Source: VFZS01 sp964353255
GTDB lineage: Bacteria > Acidobacteriota > Terriglobia > Bryobacterales > Bryobacteraceae
Length of the DNA: 49,651 nt
Assembly: GCA_964353255.1 (NCBI GenBank)
Contig: CAYGVJ010000016.1
Span: 1-49,651 of the forward strand
Reading direction: 5' to 3'
The translations under genes were made by a program, and so were the position numbers. Shown piece after piece: positions 1 through 8,383 of this stretch (positions are counted from its first letter, which is position 1; every line of letters starts with the position of its first letter). The notes under the pieces were generated by a model. That model was not told the origin of the DNA, did not search any database, and saw nothing but the letters and a program-made list of their open reading frames with translations.

Positions 1-288
1 CCCACCGGGGGATTCTGCCTGCGGGTCCCCCCCAAGAAGATCACCATCATGCGGCTGGTCGAGGCGCTGAACGGCCTCACCGACTACCAGAAGTGCGTCA
101 GCGGCCTGTCGGAATGCACCGACGAGGCGCCCTGCGGGATGCACGATTCCTGGCAGGCCCTGCGGCGGCGTATCATTAGATATTTGGAGACCACTACCAT
201 CGCCGAGCTGGTCGTCTCCCTGGCATCCAAGCGGGGCGTACTGGAGAAGCCGCGGCGCGGCAGAAGGCTCGCGGCGGCCAGGAAGTGA
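1..288 (+). CDS. Rrf2-family transcriptional regulator, C-terminal part
   Basis: The reading frame is open from base 1, so the N-terminal winged helix lies outside the window. The visible 95 residues show the Rrf2 pattern: a GGFCLRVPPKKITIMRLVEA stretch (end of the wing and start of the dimer helix), then a cysteine cluster (CVSGLSECTDEAPC) matching the Fe-S or redox-sensing Cys region of IscR/NsrR/RsrR-type members, then a helix containing LRRRIIRYLETTTIAEL. Rrf2 proteins are DNA-binding sensors of iron-sulfur status, NO or redox. The signal cannot be assigned from the tail alone. The stop lies 38 nt before the clpP start, so the two may be co-transcribed. Confidence 0.82.
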   Translation, partial: PTGGFCLRVPPKKITIMRLVEALNGLTDYQKCVSGLSECTDEAPCGMHDSWQALRRRIIRYLETTTIAELVVSLASKRGVLEKPRRGRRLAAARK

Positions 289-326
289 CGCCCCAGCGTG
301 TGAACCACGGCGGCAGGAGAGCCCGC

Positions 327-938
327 ATGCAGAATTCGATCTTGGTCCCTATGGTCGTCGAGCAGACCTCGCGCGGCGAGCGCGCCTACGACATCTACTC
401 CCGGCTGCTCAAAGAGAACATCATCTTCCTGGGCACCCCCATCGAGGATGCCGTGGCCAACCTGGTCATTGCCCAACTGCTGTTCCTGGCGGCCGAAGAC
501 CCGCAGCGCGACATCAACATCTACATCAACACCCCGGGCGGCTCGATCACGGCCGGGCTGGCCATTCTGGACACCATGCGCTTCGTCGAACCCGACATTG
601 TGACGATCTGCGTCGGGCAGGCGGCCTCGATGGGAGCGGTGCTGCTGGCCGCGGGCGCCAAAGGCAAGCGCTACAGCCTGCCTCATGCCCGCATTCTCAT
701 CCACCAGCCCACGATGAGCGGCCTGGCCGGGCAGGCCACCGACATCGACATCTATGCCCGGGAGATCCTCCGCATGCGGGAGCAGCTCAACGTGATCCTC
801 GCGGAGGTCACCGGGCAGCCGGTCGAAAAAGTGGGCCGCGACGTGGACCGCGACTACATCATGGAGCCGCAGCAGGCCCTCGAGTACGGCATGATCGACC
901 GGGTCATCACCTCCCGCGAGGCGACCGCACTCAAATAA
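327..938 (+). CDS. clpP: ATP-dependent Clp protease proteolytic subunit
   Basis: This 203-residue protein has the usual ClpP length. The serine-protease triad is visible: Ser101 in GQAASMGAV, His126 in ILIHQP and Asp172 in GRDVDRDY. Other family signatures are INTPGGSITAGLAI and the C-terminal EYGMIDRVI. ClpP forms a two-ring tetradecamer that degrades proteins fed by ClpX/A/C ATPases in the cytoplasm. The ATG at 327 was chosen because AGGAG (315-319) precedes it at good spacing. An in-frame GTG at 285 would overlap the upstream stop (GTGA) but adds a 14-residue extension unlike ClpP. No clpX is adjacent; the next gene is convergent. Confidence 0.95.
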   Translation: MQNSILVPMVVEQTSRGERAYDIYSRLLKENIIFLGTPIEDAVANLVIAQLLFLAAEDPQRDINIYINTPGGSITAGLAILDTMRFVEPDIVTICVGQAASMGAVLLAAGAKGKRYSLPHARILIHQPTMSGLAGQATDIDIYAREILRMREQLNVILAEVTGQPVEKVGRDVDRDYIMEPQQALEYGMIDRVITSREATALK

Positions 939-947
939 GCCGAACCG

Positions 948-2417
948 TCACTGCTGGGGGCGCACCCGGCAGAACTTCTCGTAGGCCCGGTCCCAGTCGG
1001 CCTGGGGATCCGGCTCGACGGCCACCAGCGGAAAAGAGCGCCGCAGCAGTTGCCGCGCCTCCGCCAGCCCTGACAGGAAGCCGGAGCCGATGGCCTGAAC
1101 CAGGACGTTGCCCGCGGCGGTAGCCTCGGCCGGCCCAGCCAGCACCGGGCGACCGGTGGCGTCCGCCACAAACTGGTTCAAGACCCGGTTGCGGGAACCG
1201 CCCCCCACGATGTGGATCACATCCAGCCGCCGGCCCAACAGGGATTCCAGGCTCTCCAGGACCTGCCGGTAGCGCAACGCCAGGCTTTCCAGAATCGTGC
1301 GGCAGACCGTGGCAGGTTCGGCCGGCGCCGTCTGCCCCGTCGAGTGGCAGAAGCCGGCGATTTTCTCCGGCATCCGTCCAGGCTCCAGGAAGGCATCCGG
1401 GTCGATGACCGCCGTGAACGGCGGAGCCGCCGCCGCCAGACGGGCCAGCTCTTCGTAGCTGTACTCCCGGCCCTCCAGCGCCCACGCCCGGCGGCACTCC
1501 TGAACCAACCATAGCCCGGCGATGTTCTTCAAGAACCGGACGCTGCCGCCGAAGCCGATCTCGTTGGTGAAGGTCAGCCGCAGCGCGCCCTCGTTGACGA
1601 CCGGCGTCTCCAACTCCACACCCATCAGCGACCAGGTTCCGGAGCTGATGTAGCACCAGTGGTTCCCCTGGGCCGGCACTGCCGCCACCGCCGCGGCTGT
1701 ATCGTGACCGCAGGTGGCGTAGACCGGCGTTGGGCCCAGCCCGGCGGCCTCGGCCACCTCCTCCAGCAGCGGGCCGAGCCGCGTCCCCGCGGGCACGATC
1801 TCCGGCAGGATGGCCTGCGGCAGGCCGAAACGGTCGAACAGCTCCACCGCCCAGCGCTTGGCCACCGGGTTGTAGAACTGCGTGGTGCTGGCATCGCTCA
1901 GCTCGGCGCGCGTTACCCCGGTCAGCCAGTAGTTGAGCAGGTCGGGCATCATCAACAGGGTGCGAGCCGTCTCCAGCGCCGGCGCGTCGGCCAGCTTCAT
2001 GGCATACAACTGGAACAGGGTGTTGAACTGCATGAATTGCAGGCCCGTCTGGGCGTATATCTCGACGCGGGGCACGACGGCGAAGGCTTTCTCCAGGATC
2101 CCGTTGTTGCGGGCGTCGCGGTAGTGCCGGGGGTTGTCCACCAGCGCCCCGTCCCGCCCCAGCAGGCCGAAGTCCACACCCCAGGTATCAATGCCGATTC
2201 CTTCCAGCGCCAGCTTGCGCTCGCGTCCCGCTATCGCCAGGCCCCGCCGGATCTCGTGGAACAGTCGCAAGGTGTCCCAGTACAGCCCGGTCGGCAGCCG
2301 CACCGGCACGTTGGGAAACCGGTGCAGTTCCTCCAGCTCCAGCGCGTGCTCCGAGATCGAACCCAGCATGGCGCGGCCGCTCTCCGCGCCCAGATCGAAG
2401 GCAAGATAATGTTTCAT
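948..2417 (-). CDS. rhaB: Rhamnulokinase (FGGY-family carbohydrate kinase)
   Basis: The 489-residue product matches the length and motifs of RhaB, which phosphorylates L-rhamnulose to L-rhamnulose 1-phosphate with ATP. The N-terminus has the FGGY phosphate motif (YLAFDLGAESGRAM), followed by GIDTWGVDFGLL, the rhamnulokinase-typical YAQTGLQFMQFNTLFQLYAM, the catalytic aspartate in TCGHDTAAAV, and a C-terminal IVGGGSRNRVLNQFVADATG adenosine site near residue 405. No rhaA or rhaD is adjacent. The aldolase at 34.4 kb is related to RhaD-type enzymes but is too far away to be linked by position. The gene converges on clpP with a 9 nt gap. Confidence 0.9.
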   Translation of the reverse strand: MKHYLAFDLGAESGRAMLGSISEHALELEELHRFPNVPVRLPTGLYWDTLRLFHEIRRGLAIAGRERKLALEGIGIDTWGVDFGLLGRDGALVDNPRHYRDARNNGILEKAFAVVPRVEIYAQTGLQFMQFNTLFQLYAMKLADAPALETARTLLMMPDLLNYWLTGVTRAELSDASTTQFYNPVAKRWAVELFDRFGLPQAILPEIVPAGTRLGPLLEEVAEAAGLGPTPVYATCGHDTAAAVAAVPAQGNHWCYISSGTWSLMGVELETPVVNEGALRLTFTNEIGFGGSVRFLKNIAGLWLVQECRRAWALEGREYSYEELARLAAAAPPFTAVIDPDAFLEPGRMPEKIAGFCHSTGQTAPAEPATVCRTILESLALRYRQVLESLESLLGRRLDVIHIVGGGSRNRVLNQFVADATGRPVLAGPAEATAAGNVLVQAIGSGFLSGLAEARQLLRRSFPLVAVEPDPQADWDRAYEKFCRVRPQQ

Positions 2418-2431
2418 GGCCGCAGTGTGAT

Positions 2432-2460
2432 AGTGTACTGCGTTTTCACCCGCTTGTCAC
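2432..2460 (-). promoter_or_regulatory. Candidate sigma70-type promoter for rhaB
   Basis: On the minus strand a -35-like GTGACA (2455-2460) and a -10-like TACACT (2432-2437) are separated by exactly 17 nt. The -10 ends 14 nt before the rhaB ATG, predicting a very short leader. This is seen in the sequence only; promoter consensus for this phylum is assumed to be like that of sigma70. Confidence 0.45.
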
Positions 2461-2530
2461 ACCGCTGCGGGCCCCGGTGAGTCAGCCGGGACCTGGTCCC
2501 AGCGGAACCGAGAGCTCGAAGGCGGTCCGC

Positions 2531-3121
2531 TCAGGCTGATCGGGCCAGGCTCGGCCGCAGGCCGCGGTTGAAACAGGTCGCCGGGATCCGAATCACCTCG
2601 GCGCCCGGCCGGCCGGACGGGCGCGGCTGCGTGCGCACCGGCCCATGGAAGTACTCGTCCACCGGGAACAGGCCGTAGGGCTCCAGTTCCCGGAAGACTC
2701 GTCCCAGCTTCTGCTGGATCCGGTACACCGCGTGAAAGAAGTTTCCTCGGTCGATGTTCAGCCGCCGGCAGCAGAGCTTCCAGTCCGCGCCCAGCAGAAA
2801 GTGAAACCTGAAGACGCGGAACTCGAACTCCTCCAGCGTCCGGCGGCTGACCAGGATGAAGTCCGCCATATACTCTTCGTCCTTGCGCCCCCAGGTCAGA
2901 TTTCGCTCTCCTCCGGGAATGAATTCGAGCGAAATTCTGCTCATGTATTTCTCCTTAGTCGCACAGTGACGAAAGCGGCTGAGGCAGGCGCGAAAGATGG
3001 CGCGAAGAACGCAGTTGCAGGGCGCGAGTTTCCCGCCCTTTCCCAGGTGCAATCCGATACCGTGGCATTGCACGCACGAGTTCCTGGCAAGTGCGATTGT
3101 GTCTGAACGTGTCCATTCCAT
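2531..3121 (-). CDS. Conserved hypothetical protein with Cys-rich N-terminus and HTH-like core
   Basis: The function is not recognised. The first 55 residues contain a possible zinc-binding cluster (CVQCHGIGLHLGKGG, then CNC and two later Cys). The middle, about residues 80-155, reads like a sigma-region-4 or phage-type helix-turn-helix: LLGADWKLCCRRLNIDRGNF followed by HAVYRIQQKLGRVF. The C-terminus is basic and proline-rich. From memory, similar two-part proteins recur in Acidobacteria, which fits a small regulator. An internal ATG at 2947 (MSRISLEF) could give a form without the Cys cluster. A divergent HTH gene lies 220 nt upstream. Confidence 0.65.
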   Translation of the reverse strand: MEWTRSDTIALARNSCVQCHGIGLHLGKGGKLAPCNCVLRAIFRACLSRFRHCATKEKYMSRISLEFIPGGERNLTWGRKDEEYMADFILVSRRTLEEFEFRVFRFHFLLGADWKLCCRRLNIDRGNFFHAVYRIQQKLGRVFRELEPYGLFPVDEYFHGPVRTQPRPSGRPGAEVIRIPATCFNRGLRPSLARSA

Positions 3122-3189
3122 GTTGATGTCCTCCAGGCTCCCCGGCGCCCCCCTGCGGGCCTGACCGGCAGCCCTAAATAGCTGTTATC

Positions 3190-3206
3190 CAGGTTACACA
3201 AACCTG
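3190..3206. promoter_or_regulatory. Inverted-repeat operator candidate in a divergent gap
   Basis: The perfect palindrome CAGGTT-ACACA-AACCTG (6 nt arms, 5 nt spacer) lies in the 220 nt space between the Cys/HTH hypothetical gene (minus) and the XRE-like gene (plus). Either neighbour encodes a possible DNA-binding protein, so autoregulation is plausible. The remainder of the gap shows no coding potential. Confidence 0.35.
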
Positions 3207-3341
3207 CAAAATGGTCAACCCGCGTGAACACCATGCGCGGAGCCGCCCGAGGCTCGGGCGCCGCCCCGCGGCCTTAGTCCTGATCTGCCAAGGGTTTAGC
3301 CGCAAGGTGCGCGCAGCCCGGAGCGCCGCCGGAGGTTCAAA

Positions 3342-3680
3342 ATGTCTGAGATTTTGCCAATCTTCGGCCCTCTATTTCAAAGAGGAATCGCCGTCGGAAA
3401 GGACATGTACTTCGAACAACTGCAACGGCGCCTGATCGAAACGCTCCGTTCCCTGATGGGCAACGGCCTCCTGACGGAGCGCGGCCTGGCGCGTTCCGCC
3501 GGTGTCTCGCAGCCCCACATGCACCACATCCTGAAAGGAGCCCGGGCGCTTTCTCCGGAGATTGCCGATCGCATCCTGCGGGCCTTGAGCATAACCGTTT
3601 TGGACCTGCTGGACTCGCGCGAGTGGGAGAGACGGGAGGGCGTTACCGCGGGGCTGCTTCTGAGCCGGAGTGCTCTTTGA
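3342..3680 (+). CDS. XRE/Cro-like helix-turn-helix protein
   Basis: This 112-residue protein carries a compact HTH_3-type domain at about residues 40-85: LTERGLARSAGVSQPHMHHI (helices 2-3) and LKGARALSPEIADRILRAL. It is probably a cytoplasmic repressor acting alone. The ATG at 3342 has GGAGG (3331-3335) in good position. An alternative ATG at 3405 (MYFEQLQRRL) would start just before the domain. The last 38 nt overlap the 3' end of the convergent glycosyltransferase gene. The target is unknown; the palindrome at 3190-3206 is a candidate. Confidence 0.68.
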   Translation: MSEILPIFGPLFQRGIAVGKDMYFEQLQRRLIETLRSLMGNGLLTERGLARSAGVSQPHMHHILKGARALSPEIADRILRALSITVLDLLDSREWERREGVTAGLLLSRSAL

Positions 3681-4830
3681 CAGCCTCGCGATAGACCTCC
3701 AGCACCTGGCGGGCCGTTTGGGCCCAGCTATAGCGTCGCACCTGCTCGAACCCCCGGCGGATCAACTCGCTGCGGCGTTCCTCATCCAGCAGCGCCTCGC
3801 GGATCCCCCGCGCGATGTCGAAGACGTTCTCCGGATTGATCAGGATCGCGGCGCTGCCCACCACCTCCGGCAAGGAACTCACGTTGGAGGTGACCACCGG
3901 CGTGCCGCAACCCATGGCTTCCAGAGGAGGCAGCCCGAAACCCTCGTACAGGGAGGGGAAGACGAAAGCCGCGGCCGCCTCATAGAAGACGCGCAAAGTC
4001 GCGATCGGCACGAAGCCCAGAAACCGGACCACCTCTTCCACGCGGGTCTGGATGACGGCCCGGCGGACCGAGGGATACTTGGAGATCTCGTCTCCGATGA
4101 TGATCAACCGCAGGTCCTTGTAGACCGGATGATTTTCCAGGTCGCCGCGCAACACGGCGAAGGCTTCCACCAGACGCGGGATGTTCTTCTGGGGGCGGAT
4201 CGTCCCCGTATAGAGGATGAAGGGGTAGTTGACCTGATAGCGCTCCAGCACTTCCTCCCGGCCCGCCGATGGCGCCTCGGCCTCCTCGCCCGAGTCATTC
4301 AGGGGGCCTTTTCTGAGGAACCGCGGGTCGGGCGCTTCGTAGATCTGCCGGACGCGTTCGGCCGGGATGCCCAGCACCGTCTCCACGTCGTGGCGCGTGG
4401 CCGCCGAAACCGCAATGGTCCGGGTGGCGCGGATCAGCCCCCGGCGGAACAGGAAGAGACGCAGGCTCCGGCGCAGGCGCGGCCCCTCGGCGTAGAGCAG
4501 GCTGCTCATGTCGTGTATCGTCACCACGTAAGGCCGCGGCATCAGCAGAGGAACCGCGTTCAGCGGGATGTGAACCAGATCCGGCGAGAACCGTCTCAAG
4601 AAGAAGTAGAAAGTGATGTGGTTGAGCGGGTCGGTGTCGGGCCGGTCGTAAATCACCTTCGAGAAGTTCTCCGGCAGGCCCGCCAGCTCGCCCTCGTCGG
4701 CGCGCAGGAAGACCAGGACGTAGTGGTTCTCGCGGTCCAGGCGGGCCAGCCCGCGCACCAGGTTGCGGATGTAAGTCCCTATGCCGAAGTCCCGGATGCG
4801 CCGGACGTCGATGACGATACGCAAAGGCAT
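3643..4830 (-). CDS. GT4-family glycosyltransferase (GT-B fold)
   Basis: This 395-residue enzyme has the two-domain GT-B plan. The N-terminal Rossmann half holds GIGTYIRNLVRGLARL (glycine loop for the acceptor side) and VVTIHDMSSLLY. The C-terminal nucleotide-sugar half begins near FILYTGTIRPQKNIPRLVEA, and the EX7E motif is E296-GFGLPPL-E304 followed by MGCGTPVVTSN. Such enzymes usually add mannose, glucose or related sugars to polysaccharide or lipid carriers at the inner membrane. Its ATG directly follows the TAG stop of rpiB-glyA (TAGATG), so the two are almost certainly translationally coupled, although no functional link is obvious. Confidence 0.85.
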   Translation of the reverse strand: MPLRIVIDVRRIRDFGIGTYIRNLVRGLARLDRENHYVLVFLRADEGELAGLPENFSKVIYDRPDTDPLNHITFYFFLRRFSPDLVHIPLNAVPLLMPRPYVVTIHDMSSLLYAEGPRLRRSLRLFLFRRGLIRATRTIAVSAATRHDVETVLGIPAERVRQIYEAPDPRFLRKGPLNDSGEEAEAPSAGREEVLERYQVNYPFILYTGTIRPQKNIPRLVEAFAVLRGDLENHPVYKDLRLIIIGDEISKYPSVRRAVIQTRVEEVVRFLGFVPIATLRVFYEAAAAFVFPSLYEGFGLPPLEAMGCGTPVVTSNVSSLPEVVGSAAILINPENVFDIARGIREALLDEERRSELIRRGFEQVRRYSWAQTARQVLEVYREAVKEHSGSEAAPR

Positions 4831-6561
4831 CTACCTCGCCGCGGCTGAGGCCAGCTTCCAGCCGTACAGCGGAAAACGTGCGGTGAGCTCCGCCACTTGC
4901 GCCTGCACCCGGGCGCGGGTGGCCTCCGAATCCAGATTGCGGAGCACTGCGGCGATCAGGCCCGCCACTTCCCGCATCTCCGGCTCCCGGAAACCCCGCG
5001 TAGTCACCGCCGGGCTGCCCAGGCGGATGCCGCTGGGGTTCAGCGGAGGGTTGACGTCGAACGGAATGGTGTTCTTGTTCACCGTGATGTGAGCCTGGTC
5101 CAGGGCCGCTTCCGCTTCCCGGCCCCGGATCCCCTTCGAGAACACGTCCACCAGGAGCAGATGGGTGTCGGTGCCCCCTGAGACCACGCGCCAGCCCTCC
5201 TCGGCCAGCCCGCGGGCCAGGGCTTGCGCGTTGGCTATGACCTGTGTCTGGTACTCCACAAAGCCCGGCGTCAGGGCCTCCAGGAAGCAGACCGCCTTGG
5301 CCGCAATCACGTGGACCAGCGGCCCGCCCTGCACGCCCGGGAAGACCGTCTTGTCGATGGCCGCCGCGTACTTCTCCCGGCACAGGATGAGTCCGGACCG
5401 CGGCCCGCGCAGCGTCTTGTGCGTGGTCGAGGTGACGATGTCGGCGTACTCGCAAGGGTTGGGGTGCAGCCCCGCGGCCACCAGGCCCGCGAAGTGCGCC
5501 ATGTCCACCAGCAGGACCGCGCCCGCCTCGTCGGCGATCTCCCGGAAACGCCGGAAATCCAGGATCCGGGGATAGGCGCTACCCCCGGCGATGATCAGCT
5601 TGGGCCGGTGCTCCAGCGCCAGGCGGCGCAATTCGTCGTAATCGACGGTTTCATCTTCCCGGCGCACTCCATAAGGCACCACCTTGTAGGTCTTCCCGGA
5701 GAAGTTCAGGTGGTGGCCATGGGTGAGGTGGCCCCCGTGGGAGAGATTCATGCCCAGGATGACGTCCCCGGGCTGGACCACCGCGGCGTAAGCCGCCATG
5801 TTGGCCTGCGAGCCGGAGTGGGGCTGCACGTTGGCGTGCTCGGCCCCGAAGATTCTCTTGACGCGCTCCCGGGCCAGCGACTCCACTACATCGACATACT
5901 GGCAGCCCCCGTAGTAGCGCCGGCCCGGGTAACCCTCGGCGTACTTGTTGGTGAAGACGCTGGCCGTGGCCTCCAGCACCGCCTCGGAGGTAAAGTTCTC
6001 GCTGGCGATCAGCTCGAGCCCCGAGTCCTGGCGGAGGACCTCGTTGCGAACCGCCGCGTAGACCTCCGGGTCCACCTCGGCCAGGGAGCGCGCCATCGGC
6101 TCCACCTGAAAGGCGGGCCCGGCTCGGCCCTCCAGCAGGGCGATCTTGGCCACCCGCCGGCTGTGACGCCCGCCTTCGAATTCGGTCTCGAGAAACACGT
6201 CCAGGAGGGCTTCCGCGGTGGCCGCATCAACGAACTTGGCGCCCAGGGTCAGGATGTTGGCGTCGTTGTGCGCCCGCACCAGGCGCACTTCCTCGACTGA
6301 AGTGCCGAGGGCGGCGCGAATGCCCGCTATCTTGTTGGCCGCCATAGACATACCGACGCCGGTCAGGCAGACCAGCACACCGTGGTCCGCCCGGCCGGAA
6401 GCCACCTCGCGGGCCACCGCCGCAGCGTAGTCGGGGTAGTCGGTGGACTGCGCGGAATCGGCGCCGAAGTCCACCACCTGGTGGCCCTTCCTCTCCAGCA
6501 CCGCGCGCAACTGCTGCTTCAACTGGTAGCCGGCGTGGTCGGAACCGATAGCGATTCGCAT
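4831..6561 (-). CDS. rpiB-glyA: Fused ribose-5-phosphate isomerase B / serine hydroxymethyltransferase
   Basis: A single uninterrupted frame of 576 residues encodes two enzymes. Residues 1-145 are RpiB (MRIAIGSDHAGYQLKQQL; active-site Cys65 in VLVCLTGVGMSMAANK), interconverting ribose 5-P and ribulose 5-P. Residues 156-576 are a full-length SHMT (LASENFTSEAVLEA near 184, VDMAHFAGL with Asp353, PLP lysine K382 in STTHKTLRGPRSG), transferring a one-carbon unit from serine to tetrahydrofolate. The usual RpiB CGTG loop reads CLTG here. ATG 6561 is chosen because RpiB homology starts exactly there; the frame stays open to 6732 without similarity. rpiB and glyA are neighbours in several other bacteria, which supports a genuine gene fusion. 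Confidence 0.9.
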   Translation of the reverse strand: MRIAIGSDHAGYQLKQQLRAVLERKGHQVVDFGADSAQSTDYPDYAAAVAREVASGRADHGVLVCLTGVGMSMAANKIAGIRAALGTSVEEVRLVRAHNDANILTLGAKFVDAATAEALLDVFLETEFEGGRHSRRVAKIALLEGRAGPAFQVEPMARSLAEVDPEVYAAVRNEVLRQDSGLELIASENFTSEAVLEATASVFTNKYAEGYPGRRYYGGCQYVDVVESLARERVKRIFGAEHANVQPHSGSQANMAAYAAVVQPGDVILGMNLSHGGHLTHGHHLNFSGKTYKVVPYGVRREDETVDYDELRRLALEHRPKLIIAGGSAYPRILDFRRFREIADEAGAVLLVDMAHFAGLVAAGLHPNPCEYADIVTSTTHKTLRGPRSGLILCREKYAAAIDKTVFPGVQGGPLVHVIAAKAVCFLEALTPGFVEYQTQVIANAQALARGLAEEGWRVVSGGTDTHLLLVDVFSKGIRGREAEAALDQAHITVNKNTIPFDVNPPLNPSGIRLGSPAVTTRGFREPEMREVAGLIAAVLRNLDSEATRARVQAQVAELTARFPLYGWKLASAAAR

Positions 6562-6661
6562 AGGGGGAAACGCTATTCTAACATGGTAAGATTTAGGATT
6601 CGCTGCCGTTGCCACTTCGGGGCGCCGCTCCCTGACGGTCGCGGCTCGGAAGGCCGTTCCC

Positions 6662-8383
6662 ATGCGTTGGAGCCAACTGTTCATTCCCACCCTTCGCGAG
6701 GACCCCGCCGAGGCCGAGGTCCCCAGCCACAAGCTCTTGCTGCGGGCGGGCTACATCCGTCAGCTCGGCGCGGGCATCTATAGCTACCTTCTGCTGGCGC
6801 AGCGCTCCCTGAACCGCATCATCCGGATCGTGCGCGAGGAAATGGACGCCATCGGGGCCCAGGAGATGCTGCTGCCTGCCCTGAACCCGGCGGAAGTCTG
6901 GCAGGAGTCCGGCCGCTGGGAGCTGATGGGCGACAACATGTTCCGCCTCAAGGACCGCTTCCAGCGCGACCTGTGCCTGGGCATGACCCACGAGGAGGTC
7001 ATGACCACGATCGCCCGGGGCGAGCTGCGCAGCTACAAGCAGCTCCCGCAGATCTGGTACCAGATCCAGACCAAGTTCCGCGACGAGCCGCGCCCGCGCT
7101 CCGGCCTGCTGCGCGTGCGGCAGTTCATCATGAAGGACTCCTACACCTTCGACCTGGATCCGGCCGGGCTGGACGTGGCCTACCAGAAGCACCACCGCGC
7201 CTACTGCCGCATTTTCGATCGCTGCGGGTTGAAGTACGTGGTGGTGGAGGCGCACTCGGGCGCCATGGGCGGGAGCCAGTCGCACGAGTTCATGGTGCCG
7301 GGAGAAGCCGGAGAGGACTGGATCGTGCGTTGCTCGGGGTGCGCCTACGCCGCCAACCGCGAAAAGGCGGTTTCGCAGGCTGCCCCGCCCGCGGCCGCGG
7401 ATCCGCACGGCGACTTTGCCCTGGAGGAGTTCCACACGCCGGGCCGGAAGACCATCGCCGAAGTGGCCGAGTTTACCGGCCTGCCGGAAAGCTCGCAGAT
7501 CAAGAGCCTGGTGGTAGCGGCGGACGGCGCTCCGGTGCTGGTGCTGCTGCGGGGCGACCATCAACTCAGCGAGACCAAGCTCGCGGAGGTTTTGGGCGCC
7601 GGCGAGGTCCGGCCCGCTCATCCGGTGGAGATTCTCGGCTGGTTTGGCGCGGAGGCCGGCTCGCTGGGGCCGGTAGGCGTCCGCAACATGCGCATCCTGG
7701 CCGACCGGGAACTGGAGGGCCGGCGCAACATGATCGCCGGCGCCAACAAGAACGATTACCACCTGCGCCACGTCACGCCGGGCGAGGATTTTGCCCCGGA
7801 ATACTTCGATCTCCGGCAAACCGCCTCTGGGGACGCCTGCCCGAGCTGCCATGCTCCCTTGGAGCTACTGAAAGCCATCGAAGTGGGCCACATTTTCAAG
7901 CTCGGCTACAAGTACTCCGAGTCCATGGGACTGCGGGTGCTCAACGCCGAGGGCCAGGAAGTGACTCCCATCATGGGGTCCTACGGCATCGGCATGGAGC
8001 GCATCTTGAGCGCGGCCGTGGAACTGTACGGCGATGCCGACGGCATGGTCCTGCCGGCTGCGATTGCCCCCTTTGAGGTGGTCATCACCCCGGTCAACAG
8101 CTCGGATGCGAAGCAGATGGCGGCGGCCGAGGAGATCTACCAGGCCTGCCGGTCGGGCGGGCCGGACCCCTTGTTCGACGACCGCGACGAGCGGCCCGGG
8201 GTGAAGTTCAAGGACGCCGACCTGATCGGCGTGCCCTACCGCATCACCGTCGGCAAGAAGCTTGCGCAGGGGCTGGTCGAGGTCACCGAGCGGCGCAGCA
8301 GGGAATCCCGGGATGTGCCGGTGGCGGAGGCCGCGGTCTTCGCCGCTACCCAGGTGCGAAAGGCGATCGCGGATGGCCGTTGA
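6662..8383 (+). CDS. proS: Prolyl-tRNA synthetase, bacterial type with editing domain
   Basis: The 573-residue class II synthetase charges tRNA-Pro. Motif 1 lies near the N-terminus (SHKLLLRAGYIRQLGAGIYS), motif 2 at FRDEPRPRSGLLRVRQFIMK, and motif 3 near GSYGIGMERILSA. Between motifs 2 and 3 is the YbaK-like INS editing domain (about residues 225-390; IKSLVVAADGAPVLVLLRGD) that removes Ala-tRNA-Pro. The C-terminal anticodon-binding domain ends DERPGVKFKDADLIGVPYRI. It is transcribed divergently from rpiB-glyA with a 100 nt gap. No clear Shine-Dalgarno precedes the ATG. Confidence 0.96.
   Translation: MRWSQLFIPTLREDPAEAEVPSHKLLLRAGYIRQLGAGIYSYLLLAQRSLNRIIRIVREEMDAIGAQEMLLPALNPAEVWQESGRWELMGDNMFRLKDRFQRDLCLGMTHEEVMTTIARGELRSYKQLPQIWYQIQTKFRDEPRPRSGLLRVRQFIMKDSYTFDLDPAGLDVAYQKHHRAYCRIFDRCGLKYVVVEAHSGAMGGSQSHEFMVPGEAGEDWIVRCSGCAYAANREKAVSQAAPPAAADPHGDFALEEFHTPGRKTIAEVAEFTGLPESSQIKSLVVAADGAPVLVLLRGDHQLSETKLAEVLGAGEVRPAHPVEILGWFGAEAGSLGPVGVRNMRILADRELEGRRNMIAGANKNDYHLRHVTPGEDFAPEYFDLRQTASGDACPSCHAPLELLKAIEVGHIFKLGYKYSESMGLRVLNAEGQEVTPIMGSYGIGMERILSAAVELYGDADGMVLPAAIAPFEVVITPVNSSDAKQMAAAEEIYQACRSGGPDPLFDDRDERPGVKFKDADLIGVPYRITVGKKLAQGLVEVTERRSRESRDVPVAEAAVFAATQVRKAIADGR

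Noticed and set aside
285..326. GTG start for ClpP overlapping the Rrf2 stop
   Set aside because: The extra 14 residues (TPQRVNHGGRRAR) do not look like ClpP, and a good ribosome site precedes ATG 327.
948..2417. rhaB as part of the 33-41 kb sugar operon
   Set aside because: The genes are 31 kb apart with no shared operator seen; a functional link is possible but not supported by the sequence.
6612..6642. GC-rich CCGCTCCCTGACGGTCGCGG motif before proS, reminiscent of a dispersed repeat
   Set aside because: Only one copy was noticed in this window and I cannot verify the repeat from memory, so no feature was called.
4831..6732. N-terminal extension of RpiB-GlyA to 6732
   Set aside because: The 57 extra residues are Arg/Ser-rich and overlap the divergent proS start; RpiB homology begins exactly at ATG 6561.
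6593..7852. 419-codon minus-strand frame opposite proS
   Set aside because: Antisense shadow of a clear prolyl-tRNA synthetase, with no recognisable motif.
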